A stretch of DNA of 64,000 nucleotides from Eubacteriales bacterium (GCA_030524135.1 JAUNHA010000003.1:24060-88059); one strand, 5' to 3'. Shown: positions 32,920 to 43,116, numbered from the stretch's first letter. Translations and numbers: made by a program. The notes: a model not told the origin generated them from the letters alone.

Positions 32920-34302
32920 CTACCTCGAAATAAGCTGATTCCCTATGTCTACAACGTTTCCCGCACCCATAGTTATCAACAAATCACCCTCTTCAAGGTT
33001 CTCCAAAATAAATTTTTCAATTTCCGGAAATTCCGGAATATAATGCACTTTTGCACCCAGCGCTTCCATCTTTTTTGCAAGATCCGCGGAGCTAATTCCG
33101 ATCGTATTCTTTTCACGCGCGGCGTAGATATCAGCAAGGATCACCTCGTCCGCCTTTGAGAGCGCCTCCGCAAATTCCGGCAGGAGCGCCTTCGTCCTTG
33201 AATAAGTATGCGGCTGGAACACGACCCAGAGTTTTTTGTGCGGATAGAGCTTCGCCGCGGCGATCGTCACCGCGATTTCCTGCGGATGGTGCGCATAATC
33301 ATCTATGACTGTAAACCCATGGCACTCGCCTTTATACTCAAACCTGCGCTCCGTACCCGAAAACCGGGAAAGCGCGCGCTTTGTATCCGCCCTGTCGATG
33401 CCAAGATGGTCCGCCACTGCGATCGCCGCGAGGGAATTATATACATTGTGCTCGCCTGTCACGGAAAGCGTAACCTCGCCGGCTTCCTCTCCGTCCACGA
33501 TCAGCGTATAGCTCGGATGCGCATGATCGTCGTAGCGGATATTTTCCGCCCGGTAATTGCAGTCCGCCCCGTGGCCGTATGTCTTTACGCCGCAGGAAAG
33601 CCCGTCAAGGAAATACTCCTTTTTGTCGATGTCTCCGTTGAAGACCAGGAAGCCCTTTTCATTCTGCGGAAGGCGCAGAATAAATTCCCGGAAGCTGTGC
33701 CTGATATCGTCAATATCCTTGAAAAAGTCCAGATGGTCCGCCTCTACGTTCAGGATCACGGAGATCGTCGGAAAGAAGCTCAGAAAACTGTTCGTGTACT
33801 CGCAGGCCTCAGCTACAAAATAATCCGGACCGCCCACGCGGATATTTCCGCCGATCGAATCCAGAATTCCCCCCACCGTAACGGTCGGATCCTTTTTCGC
33901 CCCGAGCAGAATCTCGGTGATCATGGATGTCGTCGTCGTCTTTCCATGCGTTCCGGCAATATTGATCGCCTCGCTGTAGTTATTCATCATCTCTCCAAGC
34001 AGCTCCGCGCGGGAAAGCATCGGAATGCCTTTTTCTTTTGCCGCCGCAAATTCCGGATTATCCGGATGAATGGCAGCCGTATATACGACCACATCCGGAT
34101 TCTGGATATTTTCCGCACGCTGCCCGATCGCGATCTGCGCGCCCGCCTGTCTCAGGTGCCCGCACAGCTCGGAATCCTTCATATCCGATCCGCTTACCGT
34201 AAATCCCTCGTCAAGAAGAATCTCTGCAAGTCCTGACATGCTGATACCGCCGATGCCGATAAAGTGAACCGCGCACGGCTTTTTAAAATCTATCTGATAC
34301 AT
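32920..34302 (-). CDS. murC: UDP-N-acetylmuramate-L-alanine ligase
   Basis: A 460-residue cytoplasmic Mur ligase that adds L-Ala to UDP-MurNAc in peptidoglycan precursor synthesis. It has the nucleotide-sugar domain start HFIGIGGISMSGLAEIL, the ATP-binding loop GTHGKTTTT, VEACEYTNSFL and the C-terminal DDYAHHPQEI with FQPHTYSRT. I prefer ATG 34302 (GGAAGGG upstream, normal family length). Alternatives at 34353 and 34392 lie at or before the predicted transcript start. The stop borders two DnaA-box-like sequences. Confidence 0.96.
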   Translation of the reverse strand: MYQIDFKKPCAVHFIGIGGISMSGLAEILLDEGFTVSGSDMKDSELCGHLRQAGAQIAIGQRAENIQNPDVVVYTAAIHPDNPEFAAAKEKGIPMLSRAELLGEMMNNYSEAINIAGTHGKTTTTSMITEILLGAKKDPTVTVGGILDSIGGNIRVGGPDYFVAEACEYTNSFLSFFPTISVILNVEADHLDFFKDIDDIRHSFREFILRLPQNEKGFLVFNGDIDKKEYFLDGLSCGVKTYGHGADCNYRAENIRYDDHAHPSYTLIVDGEEAGEVTLSVTGEHNVYNSLAAIAVADHLGIDRADTKRALSRFSGTERRFEYKGECHGFTVIDDYAHHPQEIAVTIAAAKLYPHKKLWVVFQPHTYSRTKALLPEFAEALSKADEVILADIYAAREKNTIGISSADLAKKMEALGAKVHYIPEFPEIEKFILENLEEGDLLITMGAGNVVDIGNQLISR

Positions 34303-34368
34303 ACTATCATCATTCCCTTCCAGCTCATTCCGGGGTTCCTGTTCATTTCCCATGCCCCCGCCGTAAAA

Positions 34369-34397
34369 TTTATAGCACAAATACGGCTTCAAAGCAA
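34369..34397 (-). promoter_or_regulatory. Promoter of murC
   Basis: TTGCTT (34392-34397) and TATAAA (34369-34374) are 17 bases apart on the minus strand, in the 134-base gap after the PBP gene. A start near 34362 would leave a leader of about 60 bases for the ATG at 34302. Confidence 0.65.
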
Positions 34398-34436
34398 GGT
34401 TTCGGAAAAAACATGCGCGCTCTCTGCGCCGCCGTC

Positions 34437-37385
34437 CTACTGCGTCTGGGCGCTTCCGCTGTAATAAACGCCCGGTCCCGCGGAGGGTCCGGAGCCCGGT
34501 CCTGAAAGCTGCGGGGACTGGGGCTGCTGCTGCGTCTGTGCCTGTGTCCCGTCCGTGCCGTCTCCGGTATAACGCGAAGACAGATCCTGCTGATATCGTT
34601 CCGTCGTACGCTCCGCAGCCGCGCTCTGCGCTTCCTCGGAAGCCCTGCTTGCCTCTTCCATGCGCTGCCAGTCTTCTTCCGAAGGGAGCGCATTTGCATA
34701 GGTGATCGCATCTCCAAGCTTCTCTGCATAATCGCTTTCATCCGCATAGCCGCTGACGAGCGCAAGCTTCTCTACAGCGTCATTTACAAGCTCCGTCAGA
34801 TGGGCAGACCGGTATTTTTCCGCATAGATCGCGTCGATCGCATTCTGCACCTCCGTGCGGTTTACCTCCTTTGCAGCCTCCTGCCTGTGGACCTCCGCCT
34901 CGGATTCCTTTAACGCCTGAATGCGCTCTTCTTCCTTTTGTTTCTGCTCTTTCCAGCGCTCAAGCGTATCCCCGAGACCATTGATCACGGCATCGTTCTG
35001 TTCCTTTTTCTGCGCTGCACGCTCAAGAAGCGCCGTCCGCTCCGGGGAATCGTCCAGAAGCCCCGTCTTGTTCATGATCTCCGTGTAGAGATTTTCCACA
35101 GTCTCAATATCGTCATAGCCGTCGATCGTATGCTGCTCATAGCTCTCAAGCAGCGCCTCCAGCTCTGCGAGCTCCTTTGCCTGTTCTTTCTCGTGCAGGC
35201 TCTGCGCCGCGCGCTCTTCATCCGAGGTGGAGCGCCAGTCCGTAATTCCGGTCGCTTCATCCGTCCGTTCCTCAACGGTAAGCGGACGTTCAAAATCCTC
35301 TGCGGAAAGTCCCTCATGCAGACGGTTCATCGCCTGCTTCCATATCTTTCCGGCATAGGTCGATCCATATACGCCCGGCATCGCCTTAGGCGTATCATAG
35401 CCCATCCATACGGCGGTCGTGTAATACTTTGTGTATCCGCAGAACCAGGTGTCCTTCGAATCATTTGTCGTACCGGTCTTTCCCGCGCACGGCATGCCGT
35501 CTGCAAGAGAAAGTCCCGCCGCCGTGCCTTCCGTGAAGCTTCCCTTCAGGATATCCGTGATCATCCACGCGGTATCGTCGCGGTATACCTGTGTCCGCAC
35601 CTCCGAAAGCCCTTCCGTAATGTTGCCGAGCTCTTCCTGTTCGATCCTGAGAATACAGGTGTTGTCGCTGTAAATGCCGCCGTCCGCAAGCGTGGCATAG
35701 CCCTTTGCCATGTCCACAACGCGCACGCCGTTGGTAAATCCGCCGATGCTGATCGACGGCACGCTGCTGTCCACATAGCTAAGGCGCTGGAACTGCATCT
35801 TTCCAAGCGCGGACAGTCCGGTCTCAATTCCGATGTCCTCAAGGATCTGCCACGCCACCGTGTTCAGGCTCTTGTTGAGTGCGTAGCGCACCGTCACATT
35901 TCCGCTGTAGCCGCCGCCCGCGTTCTTCGGGCCGCCCTCCCAGTAGTGGTCGTTTACGATCCGCGCCGGATAATATTCTCCGGTATCAAACGCCGGCGCG
36001 TAATCGATCAGAGGCTTGATACAGGATCCCGGCTGTCTCGCCGCGTTATAGGCACGGTTAAGCTGGTCATCGCTTCCGCGTCCTCCGACGACAGCCACGA
36101 CATAGCCCGTTTTATTGTCCACGACGACAGCCGCCCCCTGCAGCGCGTATTTTCCGTTCTCCTGCAGCTCCGTATACACGGAGAGTACGTTGTCAAGCTC
36201 CTCCTGCACGATCTGCTGCGCGTTTGAATCAAGTGAAGTATATATCTTATAACCGCCGCCTCTCAGATCCGAAGACTTGTCCGAATATACGGCATTGTAG
36301 TTTTCCATATAGGAATCATACTCTTCCTTAGTGGAAAAAACATACTGAAATTCAAAGCCGTCCAGCTTCATAAGCGTAAGCGCCGCACAGTGCAGGGCAT
36401 AGCTGGACTGGTAGTTTTCATCCGTCCCTTCCTGGGTGTCCTGCACGACCACGAGCGGTGTCGCCGTATAATTGTTATATTCCGTATCCGAAATAACCCC
36501 GACCTTCAGCATGGAAGCAAGCACACGATTGCGTTTCTCCTTGCAGGCATCCGGATATTTGACCGGATCATAACGCCCCGGGGAATTGCTGATACCCACG
36601 AGCGTCGCCGCCTCCGGAACCGTCAGCTCCGACGCGTCTTTTCCAAAGTAATAGCGGCTCGCCGCCTGAACGCCGTAGCAGTGATTGCCGTAATAATTCG
36701 TATTGCAGTAAAACTCCATGATATCGGCTTTTGTATACTTCTTTTCGATCTCCGGAGCCATCAGGATCTCAACGATCTTGCGCGAAAAGGTCTGTTCCTG
36801 CGTCAGGAATGTATTCTTAATGACCTGCTGCGTGATCGTAGAACCGCCCTGCGTGATCCTGCCGCCGTTTAGGACAAGCTTTACGCCGGCGCGCAGCGTT
36901 GCAAGCCAGTCCACGCCGTTGTGGGAGGCAAAGCGCCTGTCCTCCTGCGCGATATACGCGTCCTGGATGTTCTGACTGATCTCACTGATCGGAACGTACT
37001 CGTAATGCCCGGCGTTGATCAGGCCGATCCGGTTTCCGTCACGGTCAAAGATCTCCGTATCCGAGCGCATGGAAAAATCCGAGCGCGACATGCTCGCAAG
37101 CTTTTCATATGCGACCTGCTGATAGCGCTCATATTCCGGACGGATGATAATATAGCCGGCAGCTGCCGCGAGCAGCATAAGCGCGAGCAGCATAAGCAGG
37201 AGCTTTCGCAGAATATGTCTTTTTCTGCGGGATTTTCCCCTCTTTTTATCCTTTTTCCGGGGTGCTTCCGGTTTGTCCGCCCCCGCCGGCTGTTCCTCAT
37301 GTGTTTGTTCCGGTTTTACGGTTTGTTCCGGTCTTGCGGCATCTTCATTCTGAAGTCCGTCTTTCGCCTGAAGCCTGTCGTTCAT
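34437..37385 (-). CDS. Class A penicillin-binding protein with long C-terminal extension
   Basis: A 982-residue bifunctional peptidoglycan synthase. It has a basic cytoplasmic N-terminus, one membrane anchor (LLLMLLALMLLAAAAGYIII, about 60-80) and a transglycosylase domain with the catalytic IAQEDRRFASHNG and GGSTITQQVIKNTFL. The transpeptidase domain has SCIK (Ser nucleophile), SLN and KTGTTND. After about residue 700 comes a 280-residue extension. It is rich in Glu, Lys and Ala, likely helical or coiled-coil (AELEALLESYEQ, EQKQKEEERIQALKESEAEV), and ends in a Gln/Pro/Gly-rich tail. The start at 37385 has AGAGG; it is the gene before murC. Confidence 0.95.
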   Translation of the reverse strand: MNDRLQAKDGLQNEDAARPEQTVKPEQTHEEQPAGADKPEAPRKKDKKRGKSRRKRHILRKLLLMLLALMLLAAAAGYIIIRPEYERYQQVAYEKLASMSRSDFSMRSDTEIFDRDGNRIGLINAGHYEYVPISEISQNIQDAYIAQEDRRFASHNGVDWLATLRAGVKLVLNGGRITQGGSTITQQVIKNTFLTQEQTFSRKIVEILMAPEIEKKYTKADIMEFYCNTNYYGNHCYGVQAASRYYFGKDASELTVPEAATLVGISNSPGRYDPVKYPDACKEKRNRVLASMLKVGVISDTEYNNYTATPLVVVQDTQEGTDENYQSSYALHCAALTLMKLDGFEFQYVFSTKEEYDSYMENYNAVYSDKSSDLRGGGYKIYTSLDSNAQQIVQEELDNVLSVYTELQENGKYALQGAAVVVDNKTGYVVAVVGGRGSDDQLNRAYNAARQPGSCIKPLIDYAPAFDTGEYYPARIVNDHYWEGGPKNAGGGYSGNVTVRYALNKSLNTVAWQILEDIGIETGLSALGKMQFQRLSYVDSSVPSISIGGFTNGVRVVDMAKGYATLADGGIYSDNTCILRIEQEELGNITEGLSEVRTQVYRDDTAWMITDILKGSFTEGTAAGLSLADGMPCAGKTGTTNDSKDTWFCGYTKYYTTAVWMGYDTPKAMPGVYGSTYAGKIWKQAMNRLHEGLSAEDFERPLTVEERTDEATGITDWRSTSDEERAAQSLHEKEQAKELAELEALLESYEQHTIDGYDDIETVENLYTEIMNKTGLLDDSPERTALLERAAQKKEQNDAVINGLGDTLERWKEQKQKEEERIQALKESEAEVHRQEAAKEVNRTEVQNAIDAIYAEKYRSAHLTELVNDAVEKLALVSGYADESDYAEKLGDAITYANALPSEEDWQRMEEASRASEEAQSAAAERTTERYQQDLSSRYTGDGTDGTQAQTQQQPQSPQLSGPGSGPSAGPGVYYSGSAQTQ

Positions 37386-37462
37386 ATCATAACCTCTTAC
37401 GCACAAAGAAAACGTCTCATGCAGTTTTATCCTATAAGCCCAAAAATACTCATGCAGCTATC

Positions 37463-37491
37463 ATTATACCGTATGATCAGAATTCTAAAAA
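37463..37491 (-). promoter_or_regulatory. Possible promoter of the PBP gene
   Basis: A perfect TATAAT (37463-37468) lies 17 bases from TTTTTA (37486-37491), a weak -35 match. It is about 80 bases before the PBP start. Confidence 0.45.
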
Positions 37492-37549
37492 GAAATAAAA
37501 GCTGAATTATATCTTAATATACGTTTTTTGAGGGGGAAATATTTCAGAA

Positions 37550-37590
37550 AAGGAAAATCCCCGGCAGAAAACCAAAGTTTCCTGCCGGGG
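37550..37590 (-). terminator. Terminator after rny
   Basis: A strong 9-bp GC stem CCCCGGCAG / CTGCCGGGG (37559-37567 and 37582-37590), extended by A-T pairs, is followed on the minus strand by ATTTTCCTTTTC. It lies 54 bases after the rny stop. Confidence 0.8.
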
Positions 37591-37644
37591 TGATAATAAA
37601 ATTCAATGTGTAATCAGTCAAAATATCAGTCAAAACGTTCCGGT

Positions 37645-39210
<1,566 letters not shown>

Positions 39211-39352
39211 TTAAGCACCTCCTTAAGATATTATGTTGTCAAAGTTCACTATCAATATCGTATAATGTCCGTAACCGGACCTTTTTCCTTAGCTGCGAAA
39301 ACAGTCTCCATCAAAGCTTATACAATGCCCATAGTAAAACAATACGGAAATA

Positions 39353-39381
39353 ATTGTAACTTTTTTTACAGGCAATGTCAA
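39353..39381 (-). promoter_or_regulatory. Promoter of rny
   Basis: TTGACA (39376-39381) and TACAAT (39353-39358) are 17 bases apart on the minus strand. A start near 39346 gives a leader of about 136 bases, which contains the small hairpin GTCCG / CGGAC and nothing else I can identify. The remaining part of the 303-base gap (39382-39513) holds only the feo terminator. Confidence 0.75.
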
Positions 39382-39462
39382 GCAAAGGGAAGCCCCCTCA
39401 TGGGTAAAATGCAGCTGTCCGCAATGTCTTTTTCATGCGGCGGCTTTCATTCATCCGCAACG

Positions 39463-39497
39463 AAAAACGCCCACATGCCGGAAAAGCATATGGACGT
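39463..39497 (-). terminator. Terminator of the feo operon
   Basis: A 12-bp stem (39467-39478 with 39486-39497, including a few G-U pairs) is followed by TTTTTCG on the minus strand. It lies 17 bases after the Cys-rich small gene. Confidence 0.75.
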
Positions 39498-39513
39498 TTT
39501 TAACATATCATTT

Positions 39514-39687
39514 TTACTTATGCTTCTTTTTCACCTGCGGCTTGCAGCTGCCGGAGCAGCCGCAGCCTCCTCCGCATGCGCTGCATCCAACGCAGCCTCC
39601 GCCCGCCTGTGTTTTTCTCACATAGCGGAAAACCAGGATACATGCGATCAGGATCAGAAGACCCAGTATAATATCCGCTAAACTCAT
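39514..39687 (-). CDS. FeoB-associated Cys-rich membrane protein
   Basis: A 57-residue protein I translated directly from the minus strand. It has an N-terminal membrane helix (ADIILGLLILIACILVF) and a short basic linker. A Cys/Gly-rich tail follows, with six Cys in the order CVGC, SAC, CGC, SC, ending QVKKKHK. It follows feoB by 11 bases with AAGGAG upstream. Such small proteins commonly accompany feoB in Clostridia and may deliver or accept iron. The exact role is unknown. Confidence 0.92.
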   Translation of the reverse strand: MSLADIILGLLILIACILVFRYVRKTQAGGGCVGCSACGGGCGCSGSCKPQVKKKHK

Positions 39688-39698
39688 AATAATACTCC

Positions 39699-41885
39699 TT
39701 AAGCGTTTGCCGCCTCAACTGCCGTCTTGGTTGCCGTCTTCTTATTCTTATATGGATCCGGACGGAACAGCATATAAAGCATAACCGCAAGTACGATGAT
39801 CGCTGCAACAGTGCCAATGCCAAAGCTGCCGCCCTCAAAGAGTGCGCCGAACTGGTAGATCATAAGCGCTACGCAGTATGCGAACACATTCTGGAATACG
39901 ATCGCGAACCAGAACCACTTTCTGGACTGAAGCTGCTGTGCCATCGTAGAGATCGCTGCAAGGCACGGGCTGTCAAGCAGGTTGAATACCAGAAAGGAGA
40001 ATGCTGCCGCTGCTGTCGGGAACCAGCTCTTTACCGCTGCCGCAACAACGTCTGCCTCTTCTGCAAGATCTTCGCTTACGTTTGCAAGCACGCCCATGGT
40101 CGATACGATACCCTCTTTTGCGGAGAAGCCTGCAAGAGATGCTGCAACGCACTCCCATCTGCCGAAGCCAAGCGGTGCGAAGATCCATGCAAGTGCATTT
40201 CCGATGATTGCCATCAGAGAGTTGGAGGTCTCTTCTACAAGACCAAAGCTGCCGTTTTCAACGCCGAAGGAAGAAAGGATCCACATTACGACGCAGGCAA
40301 GGAACAGGATCGTTCCGGCCTTTTTAATGAAGCCCCACAGACGTTCCCAGGTGTGCATCAGTACGGTTCTTATAGACGGAACATGGTAAGCCGGAAGCTC
40401 CATAACGAACGGAGCTGCCTCGCCGTGGAACGGCTTTGTCTTCTTAAGCATGATCGCAACAACAAGTACTGCCGCGATACCAAGCATATACATGCCAAAT
40501 GCATAGTTGCCGGCACTGGAGTAGTCACCGGTGGTCCATCCTACCAGTACGCCGCCGAGCATCGCGATAACCGGAAGCTTCGCGCCGCACGGAATGTAGG
40601 TGGCAGTCATGATCGTAAGACGTCTGTCATTCTCATTCTCAATGGTTCTGGACGCCATGATACCCGGAATACCGCAGCCTGAGGAAATCAGGAGCGGAAT
40701 AAAGCTCTTTCCGGAAAGACCAAAGTGACGGAATACACGGTCCATAACGAATGCGATACGTGCCATGTAGCCGCAGTCCTCAAGGATAGACAGGAGCAGG
40801 AACAGGATCGCCATCTGCGGAAGGAATCCGAATACTGCGAACAGTCCGCCGAGGATACCGTCAACGATCAGGCTCGTGATGAGGTCGCTTGCACCCGCAT
40901 TGCCGAGAGCTACGCCGACCATTTCCTGAATGCCGCCGCCGAAGGTGTCATTTGCCCAGTCGGTACCCATGGTTCCGAGCGTGGTAACCGCGATGTAATA
41001 AACAACCCACATAACGCCGATGAAGATCGGAAGACCGAGAATACGGTTCGTCACGATGCTGTCGATACGGTCAGAAGCGCTTACCTTGCCCTTCTGCTTC
41101 TTTACTACCTTCGCTACCAGCTTCTGGATATACTTATAACGCTGGTCTGTGATGACAGACTCTGCATCATCATCAAATTCCTTCTCCAACTTATCCGTAT
41201 AGCTCTTGTATGCATTTGCAGCGGAAAGTCCGAACTGCTCAAGCACCTTCTTATCCTGCTCAAGGAGCTTTACCGCATACCAGCGCTCTTCCTCTGCCGG
41301 AACACCTGCCGGAAGCTGTCCCATGATTCCGGAGATCATTTCCTCAACGGACTTATCGAAAATAGCCGCGTTGAGCTTGCCCTGCTTTTCCTTTGCGGTG
41401 CGGACTGCCTGATCAACGACTTCCTTAAGTCCGATTTTCTTCAGAGCCGAGATCTCTACAACCGGGCATCCGAGCTCACCGGAAAGCTGCTTTGCATCGA
41501 TCTTGATTCCGTTCTTCTCAAGAAGATCGGTCATGTTAAGCGCGATTACAACCGGAATACCGGTCTCGATCAGCTGTGTGGTCAGATACAGGTTTCTCTC
41601 AATATTCGTTGCATCCACCAGATCCATGATAACATCCGGCTTATCCTTCAGGATATAGTCACGGGATACTACTTCCTCAAGCGTATACGGGGACAGAGAA
41701 TAGATACCCGGAAGATCGACTACCTCGATCTCCTCTCCGCTGCCGCTCTGCTTTACTTTTCCGCTCTTTTTCTCGACGGTAACGCCCGGCCAGTTTCCTA
41801 CGTACTGGTTTGCGCCCGTCAGCGCGTTGAACATGGTGGTTTTTCCGCAGTTGGGATTGCCCGCCAGTGCAATTTTAATCGCCAT
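39699..41885 (-). CDS. feoB: Ferrous iron transporter FeoB
   Basis: A 728-residue inner membrane protein for Fe(II) uptake. The N-terminal GTPase has G1 GNPNCGKTT (9-17), G3 VVDLPGIYSLSPYT, G4 NMTD and G5 SALK. Next is a helical GDI-like domain (about 165-270), and then about eight to ten membrane segments with two Gate-like motifs. One is FLPQMAILFLLLSILEDCGYMARIAFVMD, with the Cys often implicated in metal passage. The start has GAGGAGG; an 18-bp perfect palindrome lies just before it. Confidence 0.97.
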   Translation of the reverse strand: MAIKIALAGNPNCGKTTMFNALTGANQYVGNWPGVTVEKKSGKVKQSGSGEEIEVVDLPGIYSLSPYTLEEVVSRDYILKDKPDVIMDLVDATNIERNLYLTTQLIETGIPVVIALNMTDLLEKNGIKIDAKQLSGELGCPVVEISALKKIGLKEVVDQAVRTAKEKQGKLNAAIFDKSVEEMISGIMGQLPAGVPAEEERWYAVKLLEQDKKVLEQFGLSAANAYKSYTDKLEKEFDDDAESVITDQRYKYIQKLVAKVVKKQKGKVSASDRIDSIVTNRILGLPIFIGVMWVVYYIAVTTLGTMGTDWANDTFGGGIQEMVGVALGNAGASDLITSLIVDGILGGLFAVFGFLPQMAILFLLLSILEDCGYMARIAFVMDRVFRHFGLSGKSFIPLLISSGCGIPGIMASRTIENENDRRLTIMTATYIPCGAKLPVIAMLGGVLVGWTTGDYSSAGNYAFGMYMLGIAAVLVVAIMLKKTKPFHGEAAPFVMELPAYHVPSIRTVLMHTWERLWGFIKKAGTILFLACVVMWILSSFGVENGSFGLVEETSNSLMAIIGNALAWIFAPLGFGRWECVAASLAGFSAKEGIVSTMGVLANVSEDLAEEADVVAAAVKSWFPTAAAAFSFLVFNLLDSPCLAAISTMAQQLQSRKWFWFAIVFQNVFAYCVALMIYQFGALFEGGSFGIGTVAAIIVLAVMLYMLFRPDPYKNKKTATKTAVEAANA

Positions 41886-41900
41886 ACTTTTCCTCCTCGG

Positions 41901-41918
41901 GGTTAGAATTTTCTAACC
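41901..41918 (-). promoter_or_regulatory. Perfect 18-bp palindrome before feoB (DtxR-type operator 1)
   Basis: GGTTAGAA-AA-TTCTAACC reads the same on both strands. It contains the core GTTAG-N6-CTAAC (41902-41917), also found at 42524-42539 and 42553-42568. It lies six bases upstream of the feoB ribosome binding site and could act as an operator or, in RNA, as a hairpin next to that site. Confidence 0.7.
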
Positions 41919-41931
41919 TGCTGTGTTAAAT

Positions 41932-41953
41932 AAAAGGCCTCCGGCCTTTTCAT
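41932..41953 (-). terminator. Terminator-like hairpin between feoA and feoB
   Basis: AAAAGGCC / GGCCTTTT with a 3-base loop (minus strand) is followed by ATTT. It may end or attenuate transcription between the second feoA and feoB. Confidence 0.6.
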
Positions 41954-42000
41954 TTCTTCCCTGCTTTTTTCAACAAACTATGTCTGATTTTATTTCCGGT

Positions 42001-42225
42001 TTAAGCCAGAGCGATCTCGACGCACTCTGCATCGTCTCTTCTGACGGAAAGCTCATAGCCTCTGACCGTAAGCTCGACCGGATCGCCAAGCGGCGCAACT
42101 TTTCTTACAAAGAGCGTGCTGCCCTTGGTAATCCCCATATCCATAATACGGCGCTTGTAGGCACCACTGCCCTTAATGCCGGTAACAACTACCGTTGTAC
42201 CGGTCTTTGCTTCTCTTAAAGTCAT
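42001..42225 (-). CDS. feoA: FeoA-family protein (second copy)
   Basis: A 74-residue SH3-like protein, the cytoplasmic partner of FeoB. It reads VVVTGIKGSGAYKRRIMDMGITKGSTLFVRKVAPLGDPVELTVRGYELSVRRDDAECVEIAL, with the PLGDPVEL motif of the family. It is the second of two feoA genes, with CAGGAGG before its start. It is the closer match to typical FeoA. Confidence 0.95.
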   Translation of the reverse strand: MTLREAKTGTTVVVTGIKGSGAYKRRIMDMGITKGSTLFVRKVAPLGDPVELTVRGYELSVRRDDAECVEIALA

Positions 42226-42260
42226 ATCTCATTCCTCCTGATCTGCGCTTTCACGCAAAA

Positions 42261-42470
42261 TTATACCATGATATGTCTTGCCTGTTCTTCATTGACAGCT
42301 ACTCTGGAATCTTTCACGCCAAGAATCACGTCTCCGTTCAGCTGGGAGATCACACGCACCTCAGTCCCCGGGGTGAACCCCATGGCCTCCAGATGTGAAC
42401 GCACCTCTCCGCTTCCGGTCACGCACTTGATCGTATAAGTTTCGCCTATTTTTCCCATAGAAACCGGCAT
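42261..42470 (-). CDS. feoA: FeoA-family protein (first copy)
   Basis: A 69-residue FeoA-like protein: IGETYTIKCVTGSGEVRSHLEAMGFTPGTEVRVISQLNGDVILGVKDSRVAVNEEQARHIMV. It has the MGFTPGTEV motif and, at the position of PLGDPV, the changed sequence QLNGDVIL. Two FeoA proteins before FeoB are common in Clostridia and Bacteroidota. It is the first gene of the feo operon, downstream of a DtxR-type operator pair. Confidence 0.94.
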   Translation of the reverse strand: MPVSMGKIGETYTIKCVTGSGEVRSHLEAMGFTPGTEVRVISQLNGDVILGVKDSRVAVNEEQARHIMV

Positions 42471-42523
42471 AGCTTACAGCTCCTTTCTCCTCTGTCTAAA
42501 GAATGCGAATCGAAACAAGAAGG

Positions 42524-42539
42524 ATTAGTTCCTTCTAAC
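42524..42539. promoter_or_regulatory. DtxR-type operator 2 in the feo promoter region
   Basis: ATTAG-TTCCTT-CTAAC matches the GTTAG-N6-CTAAC core with one change. It lies just downstream of the predicted feo transcription start. Confidence 0.6.
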
Positions 42540-42550
42540 TTTCAGACCCT

Positions 42551-42579
42551 AGGTTAGCACCTTCTAACTTGAATGTCAA
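42551..42579 (-). promoter_or_regulatory. Promoter of the feo operon
   Basis: TTGACA (42574-42579) and TAACCT (42551-42556) are 17 bases apart on the minus strand. Operator 3 covers most of the spacer and the -10 box, so binding would block polymerase. Confidence 0.75.
42553..42568. promoter_or_regulatory. DtxR-type operator 3, shared by divergent promoters
   Basis: GTTAG-CACCTT-CTAAC is a perfect match to the core with a 6-base spacer. It lies between the feo promoter and the -35 box of the regulator's own promoter. Confidence 0.7.
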
Positions 42580-42597
42580 GCATTTTTATGCTAAACT
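42569..42597 (+). promoter_or_regulatory. Possible promoter of the DtxR-family gene
   Basis: TTGAAT (42569-42574) and TAAACT (42592-42597) are 17 bases apart on the plus strand. The -35 overlaps the feo -35 box and abuts operator 3, so one bound repressor could affect both directions. Confidence 0.55.
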
Positions 42598-42695
42598 TAA
42601 TACATTCGAAACGGCGGTATGCACATAAGGCGGACAGCCAACTGTAAGCTCCGGGTTCCGCCGGCCCGCAGCGCTTTTCAAAGGGGTATTTTGTT

Positions 42696-43106
42696 ATGAC
42701 TAATTCAAGAACAGCAGAGTCAAAGGAAATGTATCTTGAGACAATCCTGCAGCTGAGCAAAAAGCAGCCAAATCTTCACGCTGTTGACGTTGCAAATGCA
42801 ATGGGCTTCACAAAGCCGAGCGTCAGCATCGCGATGAAAAATCTCAGAGAGGAAGATTATATCACGATCGATGACGAGAGCCATATTCATCTGACGGAAA
42901 AGGGACGCGCACTCGCCAATATGATCTACGACAGGCACCGTTCCCTGACTGCGATCTTCGAAAGTCTCGGCGTCTCTCCGGAGGTTTCCGAAGCCGATGC
43001 CTGCAAGATCGAACACGTCATCTCGGATGAAACCTTCCAGGCAATCAAGGCGCACGCGCTCAGCCACGGCATCATTACAGATGCGGATGAAGAGCAGAAC
43101 GACTGA
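42696..43106 (+). CDS. DtxR-family metal-dependent repressor
   Basis: A 136-residue protein of the DtxR/MntR/IdeR family. The N-terminal winged helix-turn-helix (about 8-60: TAESKEMYLETILQLSKKQPNLHAVDVANAMGFTKPSVSIAMKNL) is followed by the metal-binding and dimerisation helices. Visible candidate ligands are YDRHRSL (His), EADACKIEHVIS (Glu, Cys, Glu, His) and the C-terminal domain. It has no SH3-like domain, as in MntR. It is divergent from feo, so it very probably represses iron uptake when metal is abundant. Metal preference (Fe or Mn) is not certain. Confidence 0.92.
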   Translation: MTNSRTAESKEMYLETILQLSKKQPNLHAVDVANAMGFTKPSVSIAMKNLREEDYITIDDESHIHLTEKGRALANMIYDRHRSLTAIFESLGVSPEVSEADACKIEHVISDETFQAIKAHALSHGIITDADEEQND

Positions 43107-43116
43107 TCCTCTGCTG

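Noticed and set aside
34938-36227. A 429-codon plus-strand reading frame opposite the PBP gene
   Set aside because: It is antisense to the conserved transpeptidase domain and has no ribosome binding site or recognised motif.
40725-41906. A 393-codon plus-strand reading frame opposite feoB
   Set aside because: It is antisense to the well-conserved FeoB GTPase and membrane domains, so it is a shadow.
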